A stretch of DNA of 64,000 nt from Mucilaginibacter sp. L196 (GCF_009765905.1 NZ_LMUO01000012.1:32764-96763); one strand, 5' to 3'. Positions 19,173-28,365 are shown, numbered from the stretch's first letter. Numbers and translations: made by a program. The notes: generated by a model not told the origin, from the sequence alone.

Positions 19173-19371
19173 GTTCTCTTTGTTACACAGCGAAAGAGGG
19201 CGGGAAAATTGCTTGTCATTCTTCGCGATGCTCAGAATGGCAAGGCTTTGAATTTGTAGTGAAACTTAAATTTATAAATTTGGTTGATAGTCTGTTGAGG
19301 CTTAATATTTATTTACTTAACCGCTAACAAAAAATTGTACTTTTATTGAGCATATCACAACCAAAATATAA

Positions 19372-19917
19372 ATGAAGAAACTGATTTTACTTTTTTGCCT
19401 GATTATATCTGCAAGCACTTTTACGTTTGCCGATGCCCTTACCGTTAGCATTAAACACTTTAACATAACAGAAAACCCTTACGAGCAAAACCAGGTATCA
19501 TTGGTTGCAACTGACTCGCTTAACAATACACAGGATAATGTTAACGGTGATTTTGTATTCACGATAAACGGTTTTGAGGATACCCTGAAATTTACCAGCG
19601 GCGTTGCTTTTTACAAACACAAGATTGATCGTTCAACTTTTTTATATGCCCGCCATGTGGATGAAAATGGCGGCCCTACCCTATCATCACTTTACTACGT
19701 TTACAAAAGCGAAAGTAAATTAGTGCCCATACATATTAGCTGGATGTGGCTACTGATAATACCTTTAGGGCTTGTTTTACTGGCCTATATGTTCAAAAGG
19801 TTTATCATTATCGCGATAGTTATTTTTTGCATATTCGTTTACTTTAACTATCACAATAACCTGAGTATCCCAATATTCTTTCAAAGCATTTTTGATGGGT
19901 TAAAGCGTATCTTCTAA
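19372..19917 (+). CDS. Hypothetical exported membrane protein
   Basis: 181 residues that I do not recognise. A signal peptide (MKKLILLFCLIISASTFTFA) is followed by about 95 residues of predicted beta-rich periplasmic domain (DFVFTINGFEDTLKF). Two close hydrophobic segments then span about 118-160 (ISWMWLLIIPLGLVLLAYMF and FIIIAIVIFCIFVYF). The domain order suggests an envelope protein with an outside beta-sandwich. It is a single gene; a hairpin follows at 19924-19957. Confidence 0.7.
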   Translation: MKKLILLFCLIISASTFTFADALTVSIKHFNITENPYEQNQVSLVATDSLNNTQDNVNGDFVFTINGFEDTLKFTSGVAFYKHKIDRSTFLYARHVDENGGPTLSSLYYVYKSESKLVPIHISWMWLLIIPLGLVLLAYMFKRFIIIAIVIFCIFVYFNYHNNLSIPIFFQSIFDGLKRIF

Positions 19918-19923
19918 AACTTT

Positions 19924-19957
19924 CCTCCTTTGTTGGTGAGGGCACTAACAAAGGAGG
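19924..19957 (+). terminator. Hairpin after the 181-residue membrane protein gene
   Basis: An 11-bp perfect stem (CCTCCTTTGTT / AACAAAGGAGG) with a 12-base loop begins 6 bases past the stop, followed by an A-rich, not T-rich, tract on the plus strand. It may act as a terminator or be a repeat arm. Confidence 0.45.
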
Positions 19958-19976
19958 AGGGGGAATAAAAAAAGGG

Positions 19977-20052
19977 TGTCATGCTGAGCGTAGTCGAAGC
20001 ATGTGGGCAAAGGCCTTTACGCTCATGCTTCGACTACGCTGACATGACACTA
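19977..20052. repeat. TGTCATGCTGAGCGTAGTCGAAG palindromic repeat
   Basis: Inverted arms tgtcatgctgagcgtagtcg and cgactacgctgacatgaca around a short loop. A second copy of this subtype is at 42128-42204. No ORF is seen. Confidence 0.75.
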
Positions 20053-20132
20053 TTCTAAATCTTCCGAACAGTTATGTTGTAGGCACCAACAAGGGGGATA
20101 CTTTCTAAAACTTTTCAGAAACTAATCTCTAA

Positions 20133-22538
20133 CTAAAAAGGCATCCCTATACCAAAGTTCAACTGTAAAAAGCTGTAGGTATTCGGAAAATTGGTAATCG
20201 CGTAATTATTTTTAAAACTGCCGCTATGAAACAGTTCATTAAAATGATTAATTAACACCCATTGATCTGAACCATTAAATTCGGGGTCTTTAAATTTAAG
20301 AGCGGCATCGAGCCTGAAAACGAAAAAGCCAAGATCAAACCTTAATCCTGTACCAATATCTACCGCGGTAGATTGTAACAGCGTATTAAGTTTAAATTGC
20401 CCGTTTGGATTTTCTACAGTTGAGCTTAACGGATTGCCAGGATCTTCAGCAATGTTATGAAGCGTCCATACGTTTCCGGCATCCATAAATAATGCACCTC
20501 TTAATATACAACCGAAAAAGTTATCAGATAATTTATACCTGTATTCTAAATTGGAAACGATTTTTATTTCGCCAAATTGATCCAGATACTCCAACTTTTC
20601 CCTTGTACTGTCGGCCACGGCACCTACGCCATAGCTTGCCCTGTTAAATTGACCAGGGCCAAGCGTACGCGGCAGCCAAGCCCGCATATCATTTGACCCG
20701 CCCGCGTAAAAGTTTTTCTCAAATATTAATTGATTACTGTTACCATAAGGTAAGCCAAGCCCTGCATCAACCCTAAATATCAATTGCCTTTCACCCCCTA
20801 AACTTTTGTAAAACCGCAAGTCAACTTCGGCCTTGCTGTATTGGGCAAAAGTATAACCAAATAAGGTACGTTCGCCTAATGTGTCTTTAGGTGTATTTAA
20901 CAACTTACTTACAAGTGCCAGTGTGTTACCTCCAACATCAACATTGCCCCTGAAATAAACAAAATCCCTGTAGGTATTAAGTTTATTAGCATTTAATATA
21001 TAGCTGTATTGGCTGCCCGTAGTAAAAATGGTACGACCAATAAGAAAGACATACGATTCCCTGTTTTGCTTTAATAATAACGAATCAGCTCTGGGATCAA
21101 TAGTACCTTTTGAAAACTCAACAGAAATTGGTGTTATAATATGTTCTTTATCCGGCGTTTCAAAAAAATCATAGGTAATAGAGTTTATAAAACTTTGGCG
21201 TTTAACCAATTGACTTTGGTAGAACAGCGAATAATTAGTTGAAAAAGTAGTATGCGGCACACCATACTTACCTGGTTTGGCAAAATTAAATGGGGATATA
21301 ATCCCGGGGAAGATCAGGCTTACACCTGAGCTAAAATCCTGATTTTCAATTGCACCGTTAGCCGCAGCATTAGCGCCGGTATTAAATAAAATACTCTCGT
21401 TAAGCTTTATTTGTAATATAGCCGCACTCTTAAAAATATTTCTGCTGGTGAAGGTATTGCCAATATTGTAGCCATATTGCCCGGCGTTAAATAAGAACTC
21501 CCCTTCCACGCGATCCGACATCTTTTTCAGTGGCACAATATCTATCTTGGTATCCAGCCTGTTACTACTATCTGGCAGTTTAGTATAAGTTGGATTGGGT
21601 ACATTCTTAAAAACGTTTAATTCTGACAGCCGCGTAGTGGTTAGTGTTTGGTTATCGATATTATATAATTGACCTTTTTTCTGAAAAATGTAGTCGGTAA
21701 CAGCATGCGGTTTAAATTTATGCGAAAAATCAACAAACCTGAACTGGGAATCAACCCGTATGGTATCGGCCTTGCCTACGGTTTTACCATTAGTTGCCGC
21801 GATAGTTATCAGCGTGTTATTGATCTTATAAATAGGGTGTGCCGATTTACCTGCAGGATTACCTATAATCATTGTTACATCTACCACACCTTTATTGTAG
21901 GTAGAATCATTATTAAAGCTCATGTATTGGCGATAAAAATCATAATAGCCATTACGTTTCATCACCAAATAAAAGGCATCTCTATCGGCAGATAAGCTAT
22001 CTGTATCAAAACGCTTACCAGGGCCTACATTGGCAAATACCTCAGGCGACCTTTTAACCAGGTCGGCCACTTTTGGGTCGGCAATACTATCTTTAAAATT
22101 CCTGATGCGGAACATTGGCCCCTCAACGGTAGTAAATATCAGCTCAGCCTTTTTCTTTTTTATGTGTATGGAATCAGTAACCCTGGCTTTAAGATAACCT
22201 TTATTCTGGATATACTTTTCTATCTGGACCCTTGAAAACTCAACTAATGCGCTATCTAATATAGCAGGTGGTTCACCTATATCTTTTTTGCCGTTTTTGC
22301 TGAATAGGTAATAGATCTGTAGGTTGATAACATTATTGGGTTGCTGTTCCTTATCTACATAATTAACCGCATTTAGCGCAAATTCCTTATCCATGCCTTT
22401 AATGGTGATTTTACGCACCAATGCCTGGTCGGGCTTTAATCTGCGGGTAAGGTTGCAGTTTGAAAGCGTAAAAACCAGGAATATGCTTAATATTGTAAGG
22501 CGAAAATTATACCTGGTGAAAAATGCTTTCAAAATCAA
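20133..22538 (-). CDS. TamL-type outer membrane lipoprotein (BamA/TamA superfamily)
   Basis: 801 residues. The N-terminus is a lipoprotein signal with the lipobox ending LSNC, Cys28. POTRA-like repeats follow (about 35-330, for example RVQIEKYIQNKGYLKARV). The C-terminal half is an Omp85 beta-barrel with FEKNFYAGGSNDMRAWLPR, the RGF-type loop region in its ADMRAW-like form, ending in F. Bacteroidota use this lipidated TamA variant for envelope biogenesis. A stop lies right before the TTG at 22538, so this TTG (or the one two codons on) must be the start. It overlaps the divergent methyltransferase ORF by 16 bases. Confidence 0.88.
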   Translation of the reverse strand: MILKAFFTRYNFRLTILSIFLVFTLSNCNLTRRLKPDQALVRKITIKGMDKEFALNAVNYVDKEQQPNNVINLQIYYLFSKNGKKDIGEPPAILDSALVEFSRVQIEKYIQNKGYLKARVTDSIHIKKKKAELIFTTVEGPMFRIRNFKDSIADPKVADLVKRSPEVFANVGPGKRFDTDSLSADRDAFYLVMKRNGYYDFYRQYMSFNNDSTYNKGVVDVTMIIGNPAGKSAHPIYKINNTLITIAATNGKTVGKADTIRVDSQFRFVDFSHKFKPHAVTDYIFQKKGQLYNIDNQTLTTTRLSELNVFKNVPNPTYTKLPDSSNRLDTKIDIVPLKKMSDRVEGEFLFNAGQYGYNIGNTFTSRNIFKSAAILQIKLNESILFNTGANAAANGAIENQDFSSGVSLIFPGIISPFNFAKPGKYGVPHTTFSTNYSLFYQSQLVKRQSFINSITYDFFETPDKEHIITPISVEFSKGTIDPRADSLLLKQNRESYVFLIGRTIFTTGSQYSYILNANKLNTYRDFVYFRGNVDVGGNTLALVSKLLNTPKDTLGERTLFGYTFAQYSKAEVDLRFYKSLGGERQLIFRVDAGLGLPYGNSNQLIFEKNFYAGGSNDMRAWLPRTLGPGQFNRASYGVGAVADSTREKLEYLDQFGEIKIVSNLEYRYKLSDNFFGCILRGALFMDAGNVWTLHNIAEDPGNPLSSTVENPNGQFKLNTLLQSTAVDIGTGLRFDLGFFVFRLDAALKFKDPEFNGSDQWVLINHFNELFHSGSFKNNYAITNFPNTYSFLQLNFGIGMPF

Positions 22539-23272
22539 CTATCAGTTTATTAAAATCTTTACAACAAAAAAAGTTTCGCATTGAGCACGGCCTGTTTTTG
22601 GTCGAAGGTAACAAATCTGTTACCGAATTTGCAAATTCTTCATATCAAATCGAAGCTATTTATCATACAACTGCAATTGACCCAAAATTGCTGAAATTAT
22701 CGGGAAAAATAAACTTTAGTGAGATTTCATTAAACGATTTAGAGAAAATAAGTTCATTAAAGTCGCCACAGGAGGTAATCGCATTAGTAAAGATACCGGC
22801 CCTGCCCATTTTAAATACCACAGCCTTGAAGGGAAAATTCGCTATCGCCCTTGACGGAATACAAGATCCGGGCAATATGGGCACTATTATACGCACGGCA
22901 GACTGGTTTGGTATACAGCATATCGTATGTTCTACCGATACTGTAGATGTTTATAACCCCAAAGTGGTGCAGGCAACCATGGGCTCGCTGGCGCATGTTA
23001 ATATTTATTATGTTGAGTTGGCTGAATTTTTAGAAAGTGTAAACATGCCTTTGTTCGGGGCGTTATTGGATGGATCCAACATATACAAAACTGATTTCGG
23101 TACTGAAGGCCTGATAATTATGGGCAATGAGGGTAATGGCCTGCGACCAGAAATTATTAAGCTGGTACAAAAGGCGGTTACTATACCCCGTGGCGGTAAT
23201 GCCGAATCATTAAACGTGGGGATAGCTACGGCTATATTTTGTTCAGAAATAAAAAGGAATTCCTATAAATAA
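22523..23272 (+). CDS. TrmH/SpoU-family RNA 2'-O-methyltransferase
   Basis: 249 residues. An N-terminal substrate-binding domain (EHGLFLVEGNKSVTEF) is followed by a SPOUT domain with its three motifs: DGIQDPGNMGTIIRTADWFG, IIMGNEGNGLRPEI and IPRGGNAESLNVGIA. It methylates a ribose in rRNA or tRNA with SAM; the target nucleotide is not deducible. The ATG lies 16 bases inside divergent tamL, so each promoter must lie within the other gene's 5' end. Confidence 0.9.
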   Translation: MLSKSTISLLKSLQQKKFRIEHGLFLVEGNKSVTEFANSSYQIEAIYHTTAIDPKLLKLSGKINFSEISLNDLEKISSLKSPQEVIALVKIPALPILNTTALKGKFAIALDGIQDPGNMGTIIRTADWFGIQHIVCSTDTVDVYNPKVVQATMGSLAHVNIYYVELAEFLESVNMPLFGALLDGSNIYKTDFGTEGLIIMGNEGNGLRPEIIKLVQKAVTIPRGGNAESLNVGIATAIFCSEIKRNSYK

Positions 23273-23297
23273 AACTTGGCAGCCAAATAATTATTGC

Positions 23298-23305
23298 TAT
23301 TTTTG
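23298..23305 (+). promoter_or_regulatory. Bacteroidota -7 box TATTTTTG for tRNA-Cys
   Basis: Exact match to the Bacteroidota -7 consensus TAnnTTTG, 15 bases before the tRNA. A TTG at about 23276-23278 sits at the right distance for the -33 element. Confidence 0.6.
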
Positions 23306-23320
23306 CAGCCTTGAAAAAAA

Positions 23321-23391
23321 GGTCGGGTGGCCGAGTGGCTAGGCAGAGGTCTGCAAAACCTTTTACAGCGGTTCGAATCCGCTCCCGACCT
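23321..23391 (+). tRNA. tRNA-Cys (anticodon GCA)
   Basis: A cloverleaf can be drawn. The acceptor stem is GGTCGGG/CCCGACC (23321-23327 with 23384-23390), followed by a D-arm GCC...GGC. The anticodon loop is CTGCAAA with GCA in the middle, and the T-arm is AGCGG-TTCGAAT-CCGCT. CCA is not encoded. It lies between the methyltransferase gene and a 57-codon gene. Confidence 0.95.
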
Positions 23392-23421
23392 CAAGGTAAA
23401 AAACATTAAAAATACAAGATC

Positions 23422-23595
23422 ATGGGCGTTACACGTTTAAAAAGAAAAGATAGAAAAAACAAAACTACTTCACGTTTAGAAGTTCAGTTTTTAAAGAATG
23501 CTACAAACCTTGAGCCGGGAAGCCGCTCTGCAGAGCCAAAACATAGCCAAATTGCTAAAAACAATGCTGCTTTGTTAATAGCTGCTGGTAAATAA
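23422..23595 (+). CDS. Small conserved basic protein, 57 residues
   Basis: An ATG-initiated frame of 57 codons that starts MGVTRLKRKDRKNKTTSRLE and ends NNAALLIAAGK, with TAA at 23595. It is lysine/arginine-rich at the N-terminus. Proteins with this N-terminus are, from memory, widespread in Bacteroidota and of unknown function; this needs a database check. It begins 30 bases after tRNA-Cys and is followed by a strong terminator, which supports a real transcript. Confidence 0.75.
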   Translation: MGVTRLKRKDRKNKTTSRLEVQFLKNATNLEPGSRSAEPKHSQIAKNNAALLIAAGK

Positions 23596-23619
23596 TTTAG
23601 CATTTTATATAAGGAATTA

Positions 23620-23651
23620 AATCCTGCTGGTAATAACCGGCAGGATTTTTT
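23620..23651 (+). terminator. Rho-independent terminator after the 57-codon gene
   Basis: The stem AATCCTGCTGG / CCGGCAGGATT (one G-T pair) has a short loop and is followed directly by T6, a textbook terminator on the plus strand. Confidence 0.85.
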
Positions 23652-23688
23652 GCGTTTTGTATTTTGGATATTTCTTCCTTTCCTTATT

Positions 23689-23776
23689 GTCATTCTGAGC
23701 GTAGCGAAGAATCTTCTTCGATTTGCATAGCGGACTTTGCACAGTTAGAAGATTCTTCGCTATCGCTCAGAATGAC
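23689..23776. repeat. GTCATTCTGAGC palindromic repeat, copy near pyrD
   Basis: Inverted arms gtcattctgagcgtagcgaa and its complement end in GCTCAGAATGAC. The core carries CTTCGATTTGCATAGCGGAC. The same core, inverted, is in the copies at 25797 and 30751. Confidence 0.85.
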
Positions 23777-23791
23777 AAATCTTTAAGAAAA

Positions 23792-24835
23792 CTATTTATT
23801 CAATATCGCTTTGTTGATCCTGCTTATCAATCCCGGGCCTTCATAAATAAAGCCGGTATAAAGCTGTACGAGTGAAGCACCTGCTGCTAATTTTTCTAAA
23901 GCATCTTCGGGTGAGTGTATGCCCCCTACCCCTATTATCGGGAATGAGCCTTTTGATTTTTCAGATAAATATTTAATTACTTCTGTTGAGCGCTTGGTTA
24001 CTGGGTTACCACTTAGGCCCCCTGTTTCGGTTTTCAAGTTATCGGGGGAAACTAAATTCTCGCGACTAATAGTTGTGTTTGTAGCGATAACACCCACTAT
24101 ACCGCTTCGCTGTACGATCTCAACAATATCATCCAGCTGGGTATCCGTTAAATCAGGGGCTATTTTCAGCAAGATTGGCCTGCTGATGTCGTTTTTGGAA
24201 TTGCGCTGTTGTAAGGTGCTTAATAAATTCATTAGCGGCTCTTTCTCTTGCAACTCGCGTAAGCCTGGCGTATTGGGCGAGCTTACATTCACCACAAAAT
24301 AATCTACCAGATCAAACAACCTGTCGAAGCATTTGATGTAATCGTTTACCGCGTCTTCGTTAGGGGTGATTTTATTTTTGCCGATGTTACCACCGATGAG
24401 AATTCCTTTTTGCGATGCAGGGGTATTTTTACGATAGGCTGCGATATGTTCGGCAACTACATCCATCCCCATATTGTTAAAACCCATTCGATTAATCAAA
24501 CCACCATCGGCAGGTAGCCTGAACATGCGAGGTTTCGGGTTACCGTCCTGCGGTAAAGGTGTAACTGTCCCCACCTCAATAAAGCCGAAGCCGAGGTTTG
24601 CCATTTCGCTGATCACATCGGCATTTTTGTCAAAGCCTGCGGCTAAACCAACAGGATTTTTGAATTTCAATCCAAAAACTTCCTTTTCTAAACGCGGGTC
24701 ATTAAGCGCCCATATAGCCCTGCTCAGGGCAGCGCCGCCGGGAAAACGATTAAAGCGTTTTAGGTTACGGGTTACAAAATAATGTACCTTCTCAGGGTCG
24801 AACTTAAATAGTATGGGTTTAAGCAAAAAATACAT
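23792..24835 (-). CDS. pyrD: Dihydroorotate dehydrogenase (quinone), class 2
   Basis: 347 residues. The N-terminal helix ([20 protein letters not shown]) is the membrane- and quinone-contact extension of class 2 enzymes. The FMN barrel follows with [17 protein letters not shown] and the catalytic serine region [15 protein letters not shown]-phosphate-binding [20 protein letters not shown] and [13 protein letters not shown] come last. It oxidises dihydroorotate to orotate in pyrimidine synthesis, feeding electrons to menaquinone. Single gene. Confidence 0.96.
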   Translation of the reverse strand: MYFLLKPILFKFDPEKVHYFVTRNLKRFNRFPGGAALSRAIWALNDPRLEKEVFGLKFKNPVGLAAGFDKNADVISEMANLGFGFIEVGTVTPLPQDGNPKPRMFRLPADGGLINRMGFNNMGMDVVAEHIAAYRKNTPASQKGILIGGNIGKNKITPNEDAVNDYIKCFDRLFDLVDYFVVNVSSPNTPGLRELQEKEPLMNLLSTLQQRNSKNDISRPILLKIAPDLTDTQLDDIVEIVQRSGIVGVIATNTTISRENLVSPDNLKTETGGLSGNPVTKRSTEVIKYLSEKSKGSFPIIGVGGIHSPEDALEKLAAGASLVQLYTGFIYEGPGLISRINKAILNK

Positions 24836-24861
24836 GCCGCGAAGTTAGTGGTTTTTCCGGA

Positions 24862-24896
24862 GGTTCATAGTTCATGGATGATGGTTCATAGCCCTA
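24862..24896. repeat. Word-repeat palindrome (TTCATAGTTCATGG type)
   Basis: gttcatagttcatggatgat followed by ggttcatag, the same words as the spacer at 7328-7386, lying upstream of pyrD. Confidence 0.55.
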
Positions 24897-25025
24897 AGAG
24901 TGATACTTTTTTTGCCTTTTATTTTTGTATTTTGTAATTACGCACCACCAATGGAAAGAATAATTATATTAGCGATACCAATTCGTGGCGCATCTGCGTT
25001 AGCGAAATAAACTATAACACCTACC

Positions 25026-25787
25026 ATGATACTAAAAAATAACCGCCGAAACTTTGTTAAAAATGCCGCCATTGGCACCATAGCCGCATTGGCTATCCCT
25101 GATATTATTTCATCAGCCTATGCTAAAGAGAACAGCAAAAAGGCTATAATTAATGAAAATGACATTGTGCTTTTCCAGGGAGATTCCATCACCGATTGGG
25201 GGCGCGATAAAAACAAAAGCATGCCTAATGATTTTGGTTCATTGGGTTCGGGATATGTGCTGTTAACAGCTGCTGATATGCTGAGAGAATATGCAAGCAA
25301 GAACTTAAAGATCTATAATAAAGGAGTAAGCGGCAACAAGGTGTTTCAATTAGCTGACAGATGGGATACAGATACCATTGCCATAAAACCAAACGTACTA
25401 AGCATTATGGTGGGCGTGAATGATTACTGGCACACCATTACATCAGGCTATAAAGGCACGCTGGATACCTACAGAACAGACTATAAAAAACTATTAGAGC
25501 GCACCCAACAGGCTTTACCCGGCGTAAAATTAATTATAGCCGAGGCTTTTGCGATGAAAAATGTAAAAGCGGTTAATGATTCGTGGTACCCGGCTTTTGA
25601 TGGTTATCGCCAGGTAGCCCGTGAAATGGCGGATGAATTTGGCGCGGCTTTTATCCCATACCAAAGCGTGATGGATGAAGCTTTGAAATTAGCCCCGGCA
25701 ACTTATTGGTCTCTTGATGGGGTGCATCCTACTCCAGCAGGTGCAAGTTTGATGGCCCAAGCGTGGTTGAAGGCGGTGAAAGGTTAA
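25026..25787 (+). CDS. SGNH/GDSL-family esterase with twin-arginine signal
   Basis: 253 residues. The N-terminus NRRNFVKNAAIGTIAALA is a Tat-type signal (RRxFxK), so export in folded form is likely. The catalytic serine is Ser54 in FQGDSITDWG. Also present are the Gly block (NKGVSGNKV), the Asn block (VGVNDYW) and the Asp-His pair in DGVHPTPAG near the end. It hydrolyses an ester or acetyl group, as in carbohydrate or rhamnogalacturonan acetylesterases; the substrate is unknown. Flanked by intergenic repeats. Confidence 0.87.
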   Translation: MILKNNRRNFVKNAAIGTIAALAIPDIISSAYAKENSKKAIINENDIVLFQGDSITDWGRDKNKSMPNDFGSLGSGYVLLTAADMLREYASKNLKIYNKGVSGNKVFQLADRWDTDTIAIKPNVLSIMVGVNDYWHTITSGYKGTLDTYRTDYKKLLERTQQALPGVKLIIAEAFAMKNVKAVNDSWYPAFDGYRQVAREMADEFGAAFIPYQSVMDEALKLAPATYWSLDGVHPTPAGASLMAQAWLKAVKG

Positions 25788-25796
25788 TATAATATT

Positions 25797-25881
25797 GTCA
25801 TTCTAAGCGTAGCGAAGAATCTTCTAACTGTGCAAAGTCCGCTATGCAAATCGAAGAAGATTCTTCGTTCCTCAGAATGAC
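25797..25881. repeat. GTCATTCTAAGC palindromic repeat
   Basis: Same family as 23689-23776 with the core in the opposite direction (TGTGCAAAGTCCGCTATGCA). Ends TCAGAATGAC. Confidence 0.85.
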
Positions 25882-25894
25882 AAATGGATATCTA

Positions 25895-26506
25895 TTATTG
25901 TTGAATTCCGGCTATTTCTTTCTGTTGCTTAACAACGGCTTTTATAATCTGCTGTAAAATTGAGGCATTCCAATCGTTTGCGAAGCTGCAACTTTTGGTT
26001 TGCTTAATGTTATTGGCATTATATATCATGAAATAGGTGCGGTAATTACTGATAGCTATTTCATTCCATAGCAATTTATTTTTCTTGTCCCAACTTATAC
26101 CATCGGTATCAAAGGTTACACCCGCAATTTCAAAAACCTGGCTGATCTTATAAAGCTCGGCATAGTAATTTAACGTGCTGGTAAAATAGTATTTCCAAAG
26201 CAGTTGATATATTTTAGACCATGCCTCGTAATATGCCTTCCGCTTTATGCCGTAAATGCTGGTTAGCTTGATCTCAAATATTTTGTTTTGAAAATCTTTT
26301 GTTTCAATAATATATTGGCGTCCAAAAGCAAACCAATAACCATACATCAATCCCACCTTATATCGAAACGCGTTAATGTTTTCAGTCGGAATAATAACAG
26401 TAGGCCCGGCAGTTTCAATTTTAATACCCTGATCTGTAAAAGTAAGCTTCTTGGCTACCTTGCTTCCCAAAAATGAGGGTATGGTTACAACATTTGAAAC
26501 TTCCAT
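25895..26506 (-). CDS. Hypothetical protein with PH-like repeat appearance
   Basis: 203 residues, soluble and not recognised. It shows two similar halves: LTFTDQGIKIETAGPTVIIP-TENI and FEIAGVTFDTDGISW-DKKN-LLWNEIAISNY. This duplicated strand-plus-W/N-E-I pattern is typical of PH-like domains in small bacterial proteins, but the assignment is a guess. No signal peptide. Single gene convergent with the SGNH hydrolase, with a palindromic repeat between them. Confidence 0.65.
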   Translation of the reverse strand: MEVSNVVTIPSFLGSKVAKKLTFTDQGIKIETAGPTVIIPTENINAFRYKVGLMYGYWFAFGRQYIIETKDFQNKIFEIKLTSIYGIKRKAYYEAWSKIYQLLWKYYFTSTLNYYAELYKISQVFEIAGVTFDTDGISWDKKNKLLWNEIAISNYRTYFMIYNANNIKQTKSCSFANDWNASILQQIIKAVVKQQKEIAGIQQ

Positions 26507-26655
26507 GCACCAAAGTAATTAAAATTATATTTATCTCTGATCAAAATCTTCATTGTCTTACTGAGACAAAGGTATCTTTTTGCAGACTACTCTGACATAA
26601 TCGTCATTACTAACTCATCATCGTAAGCGCATTATGACTTTCCCATAACTACGTT

Positions 26656-26663
26656 TACCTTTG
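26656..26663 (+). promoter_or_regulatory. -7 box TACCTTTG upstream of the 130-residue membrane protein
   Basis: Matches TAnnTTTG and lies 20 bases before the ATG at 26684, which supports that ATG over the GTG at 26666. Confidence 0.45.
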
Positions 26664-26683
26664 CAGTGCAAATAATATTTCTC

Positions 26684-27076
26684 ATGACAAAAAAATTGCT
26701 CAAAACGCTTTTCACAACGTTCATTATATCAACCATACTAAACATCGCCATCACCTGCATTTACTATTCGGTAACACAAAAAAATACAGGGTACGATTAT
26801 AAAACCATGCTGCAGATGATTGCTTCCGGCGTATTTTTATTAAACATTATATTATTGCTAATGGTGCTGCCGGTATTGTTTTTTTCACTGCCCCACATCC
26901 GCAACAGCCTACCGATGCGAATAATGTTGTATTTTGCAGGGCCTGTTGTTTTCCTGATCACCGCTTCTTTGATGCACTTGGGGCCGATTAACAGGTTGTT
27001 TTATTTAGAAACAGGGTTGATATTTATATTAGTTCACTCCATTCTTTACTTCACATCGATCAAAAAAATTGTATAA
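26684..27076 (+). CDS. Hypothetical four-helix membrane protein
   Basis: 130 residues from ATG 26684. Four hydrophobic segments are evident: FTTFIISTILNIAITCIYY, ASGVFLLNIILLLMVLPVLF, IMLYFAGPVVFLITASLM and TGLIFILVHSILYF. There are no charged catalytic motifs and the family is not recognised. It stands 61 bases before purK on the same strand but has its own -7 box; purK also has its own likely start region, so co-transcription is uncertain. Confidence 0.65.
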   Translation: MTKKLLKTLFTTFIISTILNIAITCIYYSVTQKNTGYDYKTMLQMIASGVFLLNIILLLMVLPVLFFSLPHIRNSLPMRIMLYFAGPVVFLITASLMHLGPINRLFYLETGLIFILVHSILYFTSIKKIV

Positions 27077-27137
27077 GCTGCTTTGCATTACATTGATTTA
27101 GGCTTTTTGAAAGATTTAGGGTAAACTTGCATTATAA

Positions 27138-28277
27138 ATGAAAACATTTTACGGAGACTTAAAACTCGGCATTTTGGGCGGCGGCCAATTAGGTCGTATG
27201 CTGATACAACAGGCTATAAATTATAATGTTACCATAAAGGTGCTTGACCCGGATCGCGAAGCACCATGCAAAAAATTGTGCGATGAATTTGTAGTCGGTT
27301 CATTGAGCGATTATGAAACCGTTTACAAGTTTGGCAAAAAGGTTGATATGCTTACCATCGAGATTGAAAAGGTAAATGTTGAAGCCATGGAACAGCTGGA
27401 AAAAGAAGGCGTGCTGGTATATCCGCAATCGCGCATCATCAGACTGATACAGGACAAAGGCCTGCAAAAGCAGTTTTTTAAAGAAAACGGTATCCCGACA
27501 GCAGATTTTAAGATCATTTCATCGCCCGAAGAATTAAAAGAAAGCCCTATTCCATTCCCCTACATACAAAAATTGCGTAGGGATGGTTATGATGGCCGAG
27601 GCGTTTACAAGGTTGTAAATGAATCTTACCTTGATAAAGCTTTTACTGAACCAAGCCTGATTGAGCGCTTGATAGATTTTGAAAAAGAGATTGCCGTAAT
27701 AGTTGCCCGTAATGAGAATGGCGAAGTAAAAACCTTCCCGATGGTGGAGATGGAGTTTAACCCCGAAGTTAATTTGGTGGAATTCCTTATCCAACCCTCT
27801 ACCCTCCCCTTTGAAGTTCATCAGGAAGCGGAAAATATTGCTAAAAAGATCGCTGAGACACTGAAGATAGTAGGCATACTGGCGGTTGAGATGTTTTTGG
27901 ATAAGAATGGCAAGATATTGGTAAATGAGTTGGCCCCCCGTCCGCATAACAGCGGGCATCAGAGTATTGAGGGTAATGTGGTATCACAATTTGAGCAGCA
28001 TTTACGCGCGATATTTAACCAGCCCTTAGGCGATACCGCCTGCCTGAATAACGCCATTATGGTAAACGTTTTAGGCGAAATCGGATATGAAGGCCCTGCA
28101 GTTTATAAAGGCATCGAAAAAATATTAAAATGCGCAGGCGTGTATGTACATTTATATGGCAAGGCGCTAACAAAACCTTTCCGCAAAATGGGGCATGTGA
28201 CTATTGTTGATAGCGATAGGGAAAAGGCTATTGAAAAGGCGAAGTTTGTGCAGGAGACATTGAAAGTGGTAAGCTAA
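27138..28277 (+). CDS. purK: N5-carboxyaminoimidazole ribonucleotide synthase
   Basis: 379 residues. The N-terminal LGILGGGQLGRMLIQQA is the PurK nucleotide-binding start. An ATP-grasp domain follows, with YIQKLRRDGYDGRGVYKV and the metal-binding VNELAPRPHNSGHQSIEG. It carboxylates aminoimidazole ribonucleotide with ATP and bicarbonate in purine synthesis. Followed 88 bases later by purE; a palindromic repeat lies between them, so they are probably still one transcription unit. Confidence 0.96.
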   Translation: MKTFYGDLKLGILGGGQLGRMLIQQAINYNVTIKVLDPDREAPCKKLCDEFVVGSLSDYETVYKFGKKVDMLTIEIEKVNVEAMEQLEKEGVLVYPQSRIIRLIQDKGLQKQFFKENGIPTADFKIISSPEELKESPIPFPYIQKLRRDGYDGRGVYKVVNESYLDKAFTEPSLIERLIDFEKEIAVIVARNENGEVKTFPMVEMEFNPEVNLVEFLIQPSTLPFEVHQEAENIAKKIAETLKIVGILAVEMFLDKNGKILVNELAPRPHNSGHQSIEGNVVSQFEQHLRAIFNQPLGDTACLNNAIMVNVLGEIGYEGPAVYKGIEKILKCAGVYVHLYGKALTKPFRKMGHVTIVDSDREKAIEKAKFVQETLKVVS

Positions 28278-28281
28278 TAAG

Positions 28282-28355
28282 CCCTACCCAACCCTCCCCG
28301 GTAGGGAGGGCTTAAAAATTTTTTAATTAAAGTCTCCCCTACCGGGGGAGATTTA
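28282..28355. repeat. CCCTCCCCGGTAGGGAGGG palindromic element between purK and purE
   Basis: Inverted words ccctccccggtagggagggc and ctcccctaccgggggag separated by an AT-rich loop (aaaaattttttaatta). Same CCCTNCCC family as the elements at 9474 and 11230. It could fold in the purKE transcript. Confidence 0.65.
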
Positions 28356-28365
28356 GAGGGGGCTG

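Noticed and set aside
25118-25300. Several short frames inside pyrD, SGNH, mnmE and nirB on the opposite strand
   Set aside because: They lie wholly inside well-supported genes and have no independent features.
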